64,000 bases of DNA from Globodera rostochiensis (taxonomy: Eukaryota > Nematoda > Chromadorea > Rhabditida > Heteroderidae). The stretch covers positions 186,001 to 250,000 of the forward strand of contig JAEVLN010000019.1 in NCBI GenBank assembly GCA_018350325.1, read 5' to 3'. This document shows, piece by piece, positions 21,876 to 33,511 of the stretch (positions within the stretch are counted from its first letter, which is position 1; each line of letters opens with the position of its first letter). The translations under genes were made by a program, and so were the position numbers. The notes beneath the pieces are model-generated. The model was given only the letters and a program-made list of their open reading frames with translations. It had not been told where the DNA came from and ran no database searches.

Positions 21876-23468
21876 ATGAACAGTTCCAATGCTTCAACCA
21901 GCGAGGTTTGACATGTTAAAATAAATTTATAAATTTTTATGCCTTTTTTAACAGTTGGGCGCTGTCATCCGAGCAAACTTTGCTCCGTTGTGTGTTTTGT
22001 TTGGCCTGAAATTGCCCGTTTTGGCCATTTGCATCCTTTTGAGCATTACGCCAATTTATCTCACGTTCAAATCAAAGCGAGTTTTTTTAAATGAATTTTG
22101 TTCGAAATTTTAGTTACGATTAAAAACAATAAATTTTTATAAAACAAAAATTTGCTCAGGCTTTTGAGAAGCAATTGTAATTTGCTAATCGCGCTGAACT
22201 TCCTCAACACGGCGCTTCAACTTCCCGCCGCTCTGATCAGCGCGACCGTCGTCCTTTCGGGCCAAATTCAAATTCGCTTGGCCAACTGTTTCCCGCTTCA
22301 AATTGTGCCATACATTGGCGCCACAATGCAATGGGCCATTTGCTTTGCCATCGCTTTGGACCGTCTCGTCGGATTGTTTTTCCCGTTTTTGTAAGAAGCC
22401 AAGAAGCATCAGCAGAATGAATGATGTTCATCTACAATTTGTTTCAGTTATTCAAACTTTTTTGGCAAAAGACGCATTGTTTTGGTCACAATCGCTTCGG
22501 TGTGTTATGCTTTCACGCTTTACAAAGCATTCCTTTCGTACACATTTTCTATGGCCTCGCCAGAAAAGTATGCGGCGGTCGGACAATTTTTGTGGCATTT
22601 TGTTCTAAAAATGTTAATTTAAGGCTCGTAATTTGCGGGACAACGGACATTTACCCGAGCCAAAACGGTTTCGATGTAATGCAAAACTTGGCAATAAACG
22701 TTGCCACTGCTTCGTGTTACATTTTCCTATGGGCGGCACTTCGCTGCAAGCTTAACGGTTGACGACTTTCTTCAAATTCATAAATTTAAAATACCAATTC
22801 AAGACCACAACGATTGTTCTCGTCGCATTTTCCGTTCCGTCAGCGCCATTATGCTTCTGGAAGTGCTCGGATGGCTCACCAACAATTTGCTTCGGCTGAT
22901 TTTGCCGCTTTTGAAACTGAACACGCTGGACACGTTGTACTACTCCAATTCGGTCGCCTTTCTTCTCTACATAGCACTAGGAGCCCAAGCGCCCGTCCTC
23001 TGCATTTTCAGGCAATAAATTGCATGGCCAAATTGGCTGGGGCAGTGCTGCGCGAGACTGCAACTAACCGGAATTCGGGATCTTGGCGGGGAATTGGCCG
23101 TGAGATTTGAGATCAAAAAGCCTCGGGATTCCCGAGTCGGGACTCGAATTTGGGGGGCCGAGAAGCCCAAATTGAGTGGGACCCTGACCCGGATTGGGTA
23201 GGGAATTTCTTGTAACACCCTCTTTTTTAAGGTCGGGAACCGTTTGTAAATGAATAATTTTAATTTGTGCTGATGCCAATATATTTGAAATTGCTTTAGC
23301 AAAGATTATGGAGATATGTTTGAGCGGCAATTTCGTTTCGGCACTTTTTGCCGCAGAGTCTACAGTTATTGTCGACCCCGGCAAACTGTCACCGGTGCCA
23401 AAACCGCGTGGGGACCACAAGCGACAGGTCAACAGATTGCCGACAAAGAACAGAAACTGACACGTTAA
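21876..23468 (+). CDS. G2: srsx-like seven-transmembrane chemoreceptor
   Basis: Exons 21876-21905, 21955-22076, 22160-22390, 22448-22567, 22624-22757, 22804-23011 and 23300-23468 encode 337 residues. The protein is nearly identical to G1 (for example QNGFD for QNSFD). Same GPCR hallmarks: glycosylated N-terminus, DRL after TM3, seven hydrophobic segments, basic tail. GC donors are inferred at 22077 and 23012. The last intron contains a GC-rich stretch (23112-23215) shared with G1. Intact. The block-B breakpoint lies a few tens of bases beyond its stop codon. Confidence 0.8.
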
Positions 23469-23755
23469 TTGTCACATTAATTTAAATGATTCTTTTCAAT
23501 TTTAATTCTTCCCTTTAATTTTAATATTTTTTTTACTAATTTTCTTTTTACATTCTTCACATTTTTGTTCTTTGCTATAAACATAAAAATTGTGCTTGTA
23601 AAAATACATATTATTGGGAAATCAATATTCATTATATAAATCAAGCGTATGCATCGTCGTATAATTATTTTATTAAATATTTCATAATAAATCTATAGAA
23701 AATTTATAGCTATTTTTTTATTGAAATATTAAACATTATTTAAGATTAATTGGCC
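23469..23755. other. Intergenic, AT-rich
   Basis: The right edge of block B fades out at about 23515. The rest is very AT-rich, with no gene. Confidence 0.4.
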
Positions 23756-26700
23756 ATGATATCCATTTTCATTATTTTATTGTTTTATTCGCCGCCAATT
23801 TCGCTGGTATTGCCGGATCGCACGCCCAGTTGGCTGCACCGTTTCACTGAAAAATTCCCACAAACTTTGACACCGGAACTCGAAAAAATTGTGTCCAAAA
23901 AATGGGGCCATGCTTCTGCAGACGGCGGTGATTATGGCCCAGGAGTGTTGGATTATGGGGACGACCGACAGCAACGGGTAGGAGTACTTCTTGATCTTCT
24001 CGTACCTCATTAAATAGTTTGGCCAAGTAGATAGCCATTTTCATTGAACAATAAGCGCATTATTTTGCAGACAAGTCGCAGTGGTAATCAAACAGCAGCA
24101 GATGGACGTCGGGCTGCTGGCCCCGCCTTCGACGTTTCGCCTCCGCGCAGTCGTCCTTCAGTCGACGCGGTGGAGTACCTGGACCATCCCCAATATAATG
24201 ATGATCAGCATTATCAGCAGGATAAGGGTGCTTCTTCCCAGTCCCAGGACAGTCTTCACAGTTTGGATGCTTCACATCGTTGCTCGTTCTCCACGCAAAG
24301 CTTAAGTTGGGGGGAGGCGCCCCCGGTGCCGCAATCTTCAGCGGGGATAGACTACACCTTCAGCAGCAGCAGACAGCCGTCATCGGCAGAATCATTCGCA
24401 TTGTTACCGGACGAAATGGGACCATTTGAAGACCAACTTTTGAGCCTTTCTTCCGTCTCGGCAGAGGAAAGCAACAGCTTTAACCGATCGGACAATTCGA
24501 AAGGCAAAAGCATCAGCAGCTGGGACGATTCGGACAACAGCTTCAGCAACAGAGGGAGCAGCACTTTATCACTTTCGACGGAGAGAGCGGTTGAATCAGC
24601 AGCACCAGCGGAGCTAAGAAGTTCACCAACTTCGAGACGTATTCAGGAAGATCCGCCATTAATGCCAAGCGCAAATTTTGCAATGAGCCGACGGACCCGC
24701 AGACCAAATACAGGACAAAATCAACGCATTGCTAAGCACCTGTCCGGTCTGGCCGAAGCAGCTCGACTAGGTTTGGCATACAAATAATATAAAAAACATT
24801 CATATTTTAGTGGATTAAAATAAACGATTTTAAAAATTATAAAATACAAATTAGAAGCAGTTTTTTTAAATATTTAGCTTCTTCATCTGCTGATGTAAAG
24901 CACAGCGAAGCCACGCCGATTTTAGAAAGCACTTCTTCGGCAACACAACCCGTTGACCCAGCACAACTCGATCTAAATTTGATGGATTTAAAAAATGTTT
25001 CGAAACATCCGACTCCGGAATTTGTCCCAGCACCCTCAAATTTGGGCTTGCTTAGTGCCAAAACAACAAATCGTCCACCAAATCCGCGTTCAAATCAAAA
25101 CCTCCAAGCTTCGCCTTCAACCCAAATTTCTGCTGATCATAATCCACAGAATTTGAACACATCTTCAATCTCCGGCCCTCTTCCAAATGAATTCGATGAT
25201 CAGTCAAAGAGTGCCAATGCCGTTGCATTACGAGGGGGGACCATGGAGGTTTTCTACACGGAGTTGGACAAATGGAAAATTTACCGTCAACGCGACAATG
25301 GAGGCCAATTTATTAAGTTTCGTTTTGTGGGAAAGGAAATTGGGGTGCCGGCGTCGTACCAATGCATTGCCCCGATGCCGAAGAAACCGGTCACACTTTT
25401 CTTCAACAACGACCCGAATCGGCCCTTCCATTTCGACAAAACTGGCTATTTGGTGGAGAGTTGGGAAGAGGCTCAGCAGGAGGGCACGTCGAGGCCATAT
25501 TATAAACCAGCAAAATTTAATGAGTGGCTTAAGGACGTGATCCCATCGATGCTTGCAGAAAAGAAGAAAGTTGCCAAGACTCAGCATCATTATCCACAGA
25601 ATTTGAACACATCTGCAGTCTCCTCTGGCCCGGTTTCAAATGAATTGGACAGCCAGTCGTCAAAGAGTGCCAATGCCGTTGCATTACGCGGCGGGACCTT
25701 GGAGGTTTTCTACACCAAGATGCACAAGTCGGAAATTAGCCGTCAACGCGACAATGGAGGCCAATTTATTAAGTTTCGTTTTGTGGAAAATGGCATAACG
25801 AAATACCAATGCATTGCCCCGATGCCGAAGAGACCGGTCACCCTTTTCTTCAACAACAACCCGAATCGGCCCTTCCATTTCGACAAAACTGGCTATTTGG
25901 TGGAGAGTTGGGAGGAAGCTCAGAAGGAGGGCACGTCGAGGCCATATTATAAGCCAAAAATATTCAATGAATGGCTTGAGAAGGCGATCCCATCGATGCT
26001 TAAGGAGCAACGAAATTTGGCAAGTGAACCTTTTGAAAAATATTTTATAAAAAAATCCAAATTTAGCTTCTTCCTGTGAGTCCCTCTGAAATACCGAAGA
26101 AATACCCGACAGAAACGATCATTTACAACTGGGCTGGGAATAGACTTAAACTGCCTGTCCATCCGGAAAAACTTGTGCCCGGGGGGTGTGTTGATTTAAA
26201 GGAAATTGACCCTGAGGCTACCAAAGAAATGGACAAAGTTGTTGAATCCATGGATGACGAAGGAAATTGGGTCAAACTTGAAATGAAAGTTGGAAATTCA
26301 GGTGATAAGCGCTGAACACGGCAAGATTGGGATCTCTGACAAGTCCCTGGTCGCAAAAGACTAACAAATCTAACGGGCTTTTCAGAACGTCGAAATCCTG
26401 ATAGGAAATTTAGAAAAAATTTTAATGTTCAAAAAGTTTTTAATTTCTTTTCTAAAATTCTAAAAGCTTAAGAGTTAGAAAAATGGGATAGCAAATTAAA
26501 AAAAAAAAATTGCAAATAGAGAAAATATATTTGTGAGAAATTTTGACTCGTGGAAATTCTCATCCGATCTCGGACGTCATTTCGATCAAATACTTCCATA
26601 AACTAGGAATCAGATGTATACGAGATTTGCTCGGCAATCCGCCGACAAATGAAAAGCCGATGCTTTTGTTATTTGGCGGGAAGAGGCAATATTTTGACAA

Positions 26701-27517
26701 AAATGGCCTGGCGATGACCGATAATGCCATTGCTTATCTGATAGAAAGGGCAGAGGAACTGAAAAAGACGCAGAAGACCAACCGGAAGGAACAGGAGCAA
26801 CTGAAACCGATTATTGAAAGGGAGGAGAGGGAATTTCAGGAAAGAATGATGTATAAAGAAATGATGTTGTCGTGGTACGTTCTGTTTACAGATTCAACTC
26901 CCCCCCCCCCCACAATGGTATAGTATTAGCGTGCTTTTTCTTTGCCTTTGTTAGGGCACCGTTTTTAACGCCTTGGGCATCGCCTGCAGGGTCGCCCGTT
27001 CATAACGTGCACGGCGGTTTGCCCGCCGGCACATATCGGCCGCAACCGCAGCAATTCGCCGACGGATATGGCCCGCAATCGTCGTACCCCACCCAAATTA
27101 TGCAACAGCCGGCTGCTGGCACATTTTATCAGTGAGATTGGGATTTTAGCTGAGTTTAAGCACATTTACAAGTGACTTTTTAAATATTTTTTGAGAATAA
27201 TACAATCCATGGCCTCGTCATATGATGGCTAGAACCCGCATTTGTAGTCTTTTGATAAACGCTTCTGGCTAAAAATCTACGAAAAAAAAGAAGAAGTTTT
27301 TAAGTCCCAATTAGCATTTTTGGGGGAAACAGTGTGCGGGTCAATGAAAAAATGACTCAGGCATCCGCCTGTCACGCAATATGCCATGCCGCCTGCAATG
27401 CTGCCGTATCAATCTGTACCACCGCCCAGGGGGACACCAGGCGGAGTTCTTCCGCAAGCTCAACCGCCCCCGAATGCTGGAAACAAAAAGAATCGTGGAG
27501 CAAAACATTTGAACTGA
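23756..27517 (+). CDS. Large secreted Ser-rich protein with tandem 150-residue repeats
   Basis: Exons 23756-23977, 24071-24770, 24878-26019, 26067-26301, 26538-26874, 26955-27131 and 27361-27517 join in phase to 989 residues. The signal peptide is MISIFIILLFYSPPISLV. A long Ser/Gln/Asp-rich, probably disordered region follows. Two near-identical 150-residue repeats (25135-25584, 25585-26012) contain RQRDNGGQFIKFRF, YQCIAPMPK, PVTLFF, PFHFDKTGYLVESWEEA and EGTSRPYYKP. A more diverged segment (PMLLLFGGKRQYFDKNGLAM) may be a third unit. A Lys/Glu helix and a Pro/Gln-rich C-terminus end the protein. The intron at 26020 has a GC donor (gcaagt). The join across 26302-26537 is the least certain: if it is not spliced, the first gene ends at 26315 and a second partial gene covers 26538-27517. 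Family unknown; could be a gland protein. Confidence 0.6.
25135..26012 (+). repeat. Tandem 450-bp coding repeat
   Basis: Two head-to-tail units with a 450-bp period (for example CCACAGAATTTGAACACATC at 25144 and 25594). They are very similar at nucleotide level including third codon positions, which points to recent duplication or gene conversion within one exon. Confidence 0.85.
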
Positions 27518-28171
27518 AACTGTATAAAAAGAGACAAACGATTCTTACTATCCCACCCATTCACATATGTGTAAATTGTATTCTAAAGTACAGATAAACT
27601 TTTGAACCGGTTCAAAACCCGACTTAAAGGTCGATCGCGCTAATTTGGTTCTTCCACCGTTTTCAGCACCTAAGAAAACCTATTTATGTTGTTCTGAGTG
27701 ATTGACACTTGATCATATTATTTACCCCGATTAATACTGTTTATACGAATCCAACTGGACCCAAGTCTAATCTAGATCGCTGTCGCTTTGGGATTGATAA
27801 CCATAAGGTTTATCGGGGATGGCCGTAACCCCGGGATCCCGCGCGGGTCCTTTTATAATCCCGGTCGTCTCGTACTCTCCGGTTTTCAATTTTGCCGGGC
27901 ACTAATTACTTATTTAAAAGTCAACTATTTTTTTACCCATCGTAAAGCTATGAATTGGCTGGCATTCTTTGACTTTGTTTGGAAAAAGAGCTGATGCCAA
28001 CCAATATTATCGAATAATTTGGTGCGTTCATAGCGTTACAATCAATATGATCATATTAATCGAGAATTGTAGAGACATAAAAACAACAGTTTTGACAAGC
28101 CTTAACATAAATAAATATTATTTAAATTATCTTAATTTTTTAAAGTAACTTTATAAGTAAAAAGCTTTAAC
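27518..28171. other. Intergenic with repeat fragment and GC-rich patch
   Basis: Holds a fragment related to the 4182 element at about 27657-27690 and a GC-rich patch at 27815-27895 of unknown nature. No supported gene. Confidence 0.4.
27960..27999. promoter_or_regulatory. DOG-box-like pair upstream of the 28172 gene
   Basis: TGGCAT at 27960-27965 and ATGCCA at 27994-27999, 173-212 bases before the start codon, the same window as for the E genes. Two sites could still be chance. Confidence 0.4.
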
Positions 28172-29941
28172 ATGGCTTCCGTGCTGAATGTCGCCTTTTG
28201 CGTTTCAATTTGCTTTTATTTCAATCCGTGCGAAAGCGTATTAAACGCGACAAATAAAGTCGCATCGTCGTCAGCTTTGGCCGTAATTGGACCAGCAACC
28301 GCCGCCCGACAACAGCCAATTTCAAATATTGTGCCAAAAATGAGTCAGTCTTTGATAAGGGGGGGGGGCTAATGATTTAGGACAAATTCCATTAATTTAT
28401 TCAGAATTACAATCCAGCTTGATTGACTCTTTCCAAAGTTATTCAAAGCAACACTTATTTAACAATGGCAAGGAAATTCCAAGAAAAAGTAAGAAGAACA
28501 TCCAATTATGCTAATTAAACGTTCTCCTCTCCGATACTTTCAGTTGATAGATTCTTAAAAATAAAAGATTTTCACACAATTTATGTTCGTAGTTTTTCTT
28601 TTAATTTTGAACTTTTGTCAAAATTATAAAAATCCGAATTTGTTCTCAGAGGTTAAATTAGTAAGTGCATTCTTCACATCTTTAGGTCACCGTAACTTTA
28701 GTTCAAAATTGTTCAAAAAAAATGTTGTCAACGCTTTGGGCGAAGCATCAGGCTTTCCAGAAAAAGTGAAAAGCCGTTTTAATTACGAAAATCAGTTGGA
28801 AATTATGTTGGGAAATCAGTTGGATATCCTGAGTCAGCGAATACTGTTCAATCGGCGGATCAGCGAATCGAATCGCCGGCATCACAGCATACAAAAAGTG
28901 ATTACAAATTAATCATAATTTTAAAATATTTAATTAAAGAAATTTAATTTATGTTTAGACAGATATTCCGTACAATATTCTCGCAATTAAAAGCGCAAAA
29001 GTTGACGTGCAAACGCTGAGGGAGAAAAATGTTAATGATGGACATCAACAAAGTGTTGGCGAAAGTCAAAATCAACTCATTATGGAAGTTGCTAAAGCAA
29101 TGCACGCCGCAATAAGCTTCTCCAACAATTCAATGAAAGATAATTTTGTACGCAAAATGAATAATCTGCTTAAAAATTCCTAAAAACCCAAGCAGTTTTA
29201 GGGGAAATTTTTCGACTGTGACCAGCGGGAGCAGCTTCGCTTCGTCGGTTTGGTCCTTTGGCATTTGGTGTTCCGCGACTGTCCAATTTTTGACCTAACG
29301 GCGGAAGAATTTGTGTTCATTGCGAAGATTGAGCCGAACATTGACGCCACGGATCCGACGGTGGCAAGCGCAATGTGTGCCGAGTTGGACAACGAATTGG
29401 CGAGCAAAAGCGAACAGATGGCCAAAAAAGGGGATGTAAATTTGTCGGAAGAAATGCAAAAACAATTTTTGAAAGAGTTCAAGGTGTTCAAAATGTTGGA
29501 AGACAAAATATTCGAAAGTCGACAAGAGGGCGTCGATTATGAGAAGTACAATGAGCTCCACGATAAGTTTAATCTGCTGAAAGTCTATTGGAATTGGGTT
29601 GCCGGTAACAATTCTGAGAACAAAATGCCATTTTACGACATAATTGACCGGGCATTCATCGCATACGGAAAAGAGGCGCCGGCACTCATTGTATTCGTCA
29701 GGGTAATCATCAAACCATCGTTTTTATGATTTTATTTAATCGAAATCACTAAATCTATTTATAAATTTCTGATTGTTTAACAATGTTTTAGGCGCTTTTG
29801 GAGGGTGCCATTGATTGGATGGAATTTTCAAAATGCGTCCAAAGTCCAACACCAAATTTAATTGAATGTGTCAACAGTGAAAAATACACGCAAATGGCGG
29901 GACAATTGTTGGATATATCCAAAAAATATGGCTTTGAGTAA
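28172..29941 (+). CDS. Secreted 462-residue protein, unknown family
   Basis: Exons 28172-28343, 28405-28488, 28544-28588, 28650-28897, 28959-29147, 29202-29702 and 29792-29941 join in phase. The N-terminus MASVLNVAFCVSICFYFNPC is a signal peptide. The mature protein is mostly predicted helical, for example FFDCDQREQLRFVGLVLWHL, EEMQKQFLKEFKVFKMLEDK and YEKYNELHDKFNLLKVYWNW, and ends QLLDISKKYGFE. No transmembrane segment other than the leader and no recognised domain. An upstream DOG-box-like pair and the leader make it an effector candidate. An alternative first donor could change a few residues near 28343. Confidence 0.65.
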
Positions 29942-30472
29942 AAATTGGCAGATGTTTTGGAAGATTTTGATGCATCTGAACATTTTGTTGTCTAATTTGT
30001 AGATTATTTATGATTTATCATAAATTAAATTTGCGCTTTCTTAAAAATGCCAAAGAAAAATAATTCCTAATTATAAATACCAGCCCCCGTTTAGTTGAAG
30101 CAAGAATTAAGTCCACATTTCAAAGCCAAACTGCCCTCAAAGTTGGCAAAGCATTTAGTAAATCAAATCAGCAGATTCTATCTAATTTGTTAATATTTTC
30201 GTTTTTTGTGCTTTTGTAATACAATTTTGCTATATCATGTGTACGATTTCCTAAGCGAAATTGAGTTTTTGAATCTAAATTTTGTAAATTAAATTTGTTG
30301 AGGTTTTATATAAGAAAACTTATTTTATGTTTTTGACTAAGACACAAAAAGCAATAAATATCACGGAAAAGTTGTAATTTTACTAACAAAAAAATGATTA
30401 ATAGCAATGGAATTTTCTATTTGTGATGATACTTTGATTTACAATCATTTTTCACTTTTCTATTTTAAAGGC
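29942..30472. other. Convergent 3' intergenic region
   Basis: AT-rich region between two convergent genes; no features recognised. Confidence 0.5.
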
Positions 30473-33400
30473 TCAAACGGTAACAATTTTTGTTGCTCCT
30501 AATTTATTTTCTGACAATTCTTTTTGCTTCGGCTGACCATCGTCATCCAGCTGTTGTTGTTGCGTTTGACCCAAAAGAGTTCCCCGATATTGGCAATCAA
30601 CTGAATCATTTTGAAAACAATTTAAAGAGCATAAATAATTCTCACAATTTTCTGCCTTTTTCTGTGCATAATGTAATGTTAATGGCACCTTCCCCATTGA
30701 GTTAGAAGCACAATTTTCATAATGATTCTCAACCGTTAAATCCGAAAGTGACCAATTGCTGAAGGAATTTGCCTGAAATTTAAAATAAAAAGCAAATAAA
30801 ATTTTCTTTTCAGATTGTTCATTAAAAGTTTGGCTAATCAGGGCTTATTTTCAAATAACAATATTTATTACCGATTTGCTTTGCGCCAAATTTGGCATCG
30901 TTTTGCTATTTAAATTTGAACATTTTGGTGGCCTGCCAGTTGTGGCCACGGTTGAACATTTTTCCACGGCATTCGTTTTAGCGTTGTGAAGTTGTTCAAT
31001 CCGCAGCATTCTGTTTTTGGCAAATTTTAATTTTTACTTTTGGGGCCCATTTTCTTTTCTTTAATATAATTGTTTTATTAACTCAGAATCGTCATTGATT
31101 TTAATGAAAATTGTTAAAACACATTTTTATTTTTTGAAAAAAAACTCTTAATTCCCCACAATTTCCTTCCTTTTTTATTTAAAATAATTAAAATCATTTT
31201 CTGTCACCGCGCCAACCGTTCCGAATTATTTGAATGACTCATCGCCGTTTTTTTGCTCGGCCTATAATACAAACAGAGTCCGGTGACCACCGTAATAAGC
31301 ACAATAAGAATGATCAGAATGGGCATATGGCCAGAACGGTACAAAGAGTTGACAATGTTTGGAAGTGCTCAAAAATGGACAAAAATTAATATTTAAAGAA
31401 AAAATATTTTTAATTGTTATTTAAACTGACTGTTGCCCGAATCGCAATCAAATTCATCTCTTCGATATAAGCAATTAGAGCGACCGTTGCAAATCAACGC
31501 TAAAATTATTGGAAAATTGAAAATTTTTTAATTAAAAAAATAATAATTTACTATTATTTATTATTACATCGAGGAATGCATATTTCGTCGCCGCAGTCAA
31601 ACAAATTCTGATCACTGCAATTTATTGCTTCAAAATGGGAAATTTTATTATTTTTCCGACTCAAAATTTAAATTACATTTCACCTCGTCTCGTGTAAGAT
31701 GAGAAGAGAATTCGAAAATTTGATGCCAATAAATGCGCTTCATCCATCAAAAAAAGGCGAATGTATAAAAGGGACTGGAACAAAAATTGGAAACCATTAA
31801 TTTACATTTTGCGTTTGAAAACCCCTGAATTTGTACATTTTTGAGTTGGCGGACGTGACCATTTTCAATTTTAATTTTCCAAAAACACATAATTAATTTT
31901 GAAAATTTAGCTTAGGCGCCAACCATACCCAGTCTAATACCTGAATAAGCCTAAACTTTGGTCCATTATTAAATCGTTGTAATGAATATTTTCCCTGCTG
32001 TGTGTGTACCTCTCCCGTGTAAATGTGTGTACTTGTCAGTCCACAAAAAGTGCGAAATGCCGTCGATGCGAACGGCCCCCCGTACACTTCCATTGCATTT
32101 TCGGCACAATGATTTGGTGCGCCCATTTCAAATTGTTCAACAAACAAAGCAACACGAAGCCATTTTGGCATCGAAAACAAAAAGGGCGATAACGCATTAC
32201 AACAAATTAAAAATATGAAAAATTATTTAAAATACATGTTCAAAATGTACCTGGATGGTCCAAACGCATTCCAATTCCTCCTCAGGATCCCTGTCCTAAT
32301 ATGTAATACATTTAAACATATTCCATGGACAAATAAATATAAAACAATTGCTGCTCACTTTGTATATTTGCATTAAATCCTTTGAATCAATGTAACCATC
32401 CAAGTGATTTATGAGCGGAAAATGACAATCTAAAAAATGTTAAAAGTAAACTTTATCTGCTATCCTAATTACCTAATTAAATACTTGTTTATTTAATAGC
32501 ATTTATCGCATTAAATTTGAGTGAATAAATTATAAATGTTTAAGTGGACAAAAGTGTAAAAGAATGTTTGAAATAAAACTTTAAAACAAATGTCAAAACT
32601 TAAGTTTACAATATTAGAAATAAAACTAACTAAAAAACCCAAAAATATAAATTGTTGTGAATTTTGAAAGGTTCGGAATTGGTGATACAAAAAAAACTAA
32701 TTCTCCGTTTACCCTTTTTCTTTCCAATTTCATTTCCATCATTCAACTTCCGCTTGATAAAATTGTAATCGCTCACAAAACCGCGATACTCAAATAATGC
32801 ATCGCTGTGAAACCACGTCCACAAATGGCCTGATTTTGCCCGAATTTCCATTGTGGGAACGCTCATGCCGCAGAAACGCGCCAGCAGCGGCGAAAATGGA
32901 AATTGGCCATCTCTGAGCTCCTTAATTATTTAGCAAAACTTAATATTGATTCAGCAAGAAAAACAAATTCGTTTTTAATATTATGTTTATTTTAATATAA
33001 TATTCAAGAATTTTTTTATTATTGTTTCATTTATATTCAATAAATTATTAACCAAAAAATCATTTGGGCAATTATAAGAAGTGAAGGAATCGAATCGTTC
33101 CACATGGCCAGCGAGTTCATAGGCTGCTTCTATCTAATTAGGTACATATTTCCGAAGCAAAATTGTTTTTTGGTTTTTTTTAACCTGAAAAATGTCTCTG
33201 AATTGAATTGCGATTTCATAAGCGTCCGGTGCTAAAGTTGAAATAAAAAACATTGAATTATTAATTAAATAAAAATAACCGTCAATTATTCGAATACAGT
33301 CGGAGTTTGACGGATATTTTGATGGAAAGGCGGGACTGGTTAGCTCATTTAATTTTGTTCCCCCATTTTGAGACGGACAAAAATTGCCTCCAATGCCGAC

Positions 33401-33511
33401 TACTAAAGCATTGTTATTTGATTAATTTTAAAAGTTTTAAGCTTTACCCGAAAATATGTTAAGCATAATTAAGGCAAATAAAACAAGCAGCAACAATAAT
33501 AGGCGTTTCAT
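30473..33511 (-). CDS. NETO/SOL-2-like CUB-CUB-LDLa transmembrane protein
   Basis: Fourteen exons on the minus strand (first 33511-33448, last 30772-30473) give 562 residues. Order: signal peptide [23 protein letters not shown] 1 ([47 protein letters not shown]); CUB 2 ([42 protein letters not shown]); an LDL-receptor class A module ([32 protein letters not shown]); a transmembrane helix ([20 protein letters not shown]); a cytoplasmic tail. This order is that of NETO proteins, auxiliary subunits of ionotropic glutamate receptors (SOL-2 in C. elegans). The two tail exons (31010-30872, 30772-30473) are joined on phase alone; without them the protein stops at 31204. The exon at 32171 lacks an AG acceptor (see findings). 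Confidence 0.75.

Larger units (their letters stand above)
17595..23515. repeat. Duplicated gene block, copy B, inverted (C2-E3-G2)
   Basis: Reading the minus strand from 23515 to 17595 gives G2, spacer, E3, spacer, C2. This is the order G-E-C found by joining G1-E2 to E1-C1. The outer ends correspond to copy-A positions of about 9340 and 9235, so the block is almost exactly one repeat period of the array with both ends in the same C-G spacer. Confidence 0.8.

Noticed and set aside
23100..23220. GC-rich segment in the last GPCR intron as another hAT MITE
   Set aside because: It has internal self-similarity (CGGGATTCCCGAGTCGGGAC), but I could find neither matching TAG..CTA ends nor an 8-bp duplication.
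6270..23515. The inverted block as a giant transposon or foldback element
   Set aside because: No terminal inverted repeats, target duplications or transposase; it holds ordinary intron-bearing genes and the arms are separated by unrelated sequence.
27788..27994. Frame over a GC-rich patch (GDGRNPGIPRGSF...)
   Set aside because: The patch is short and repeat-like, and the rest of the frame is AT-rich and non-coding in appearance.
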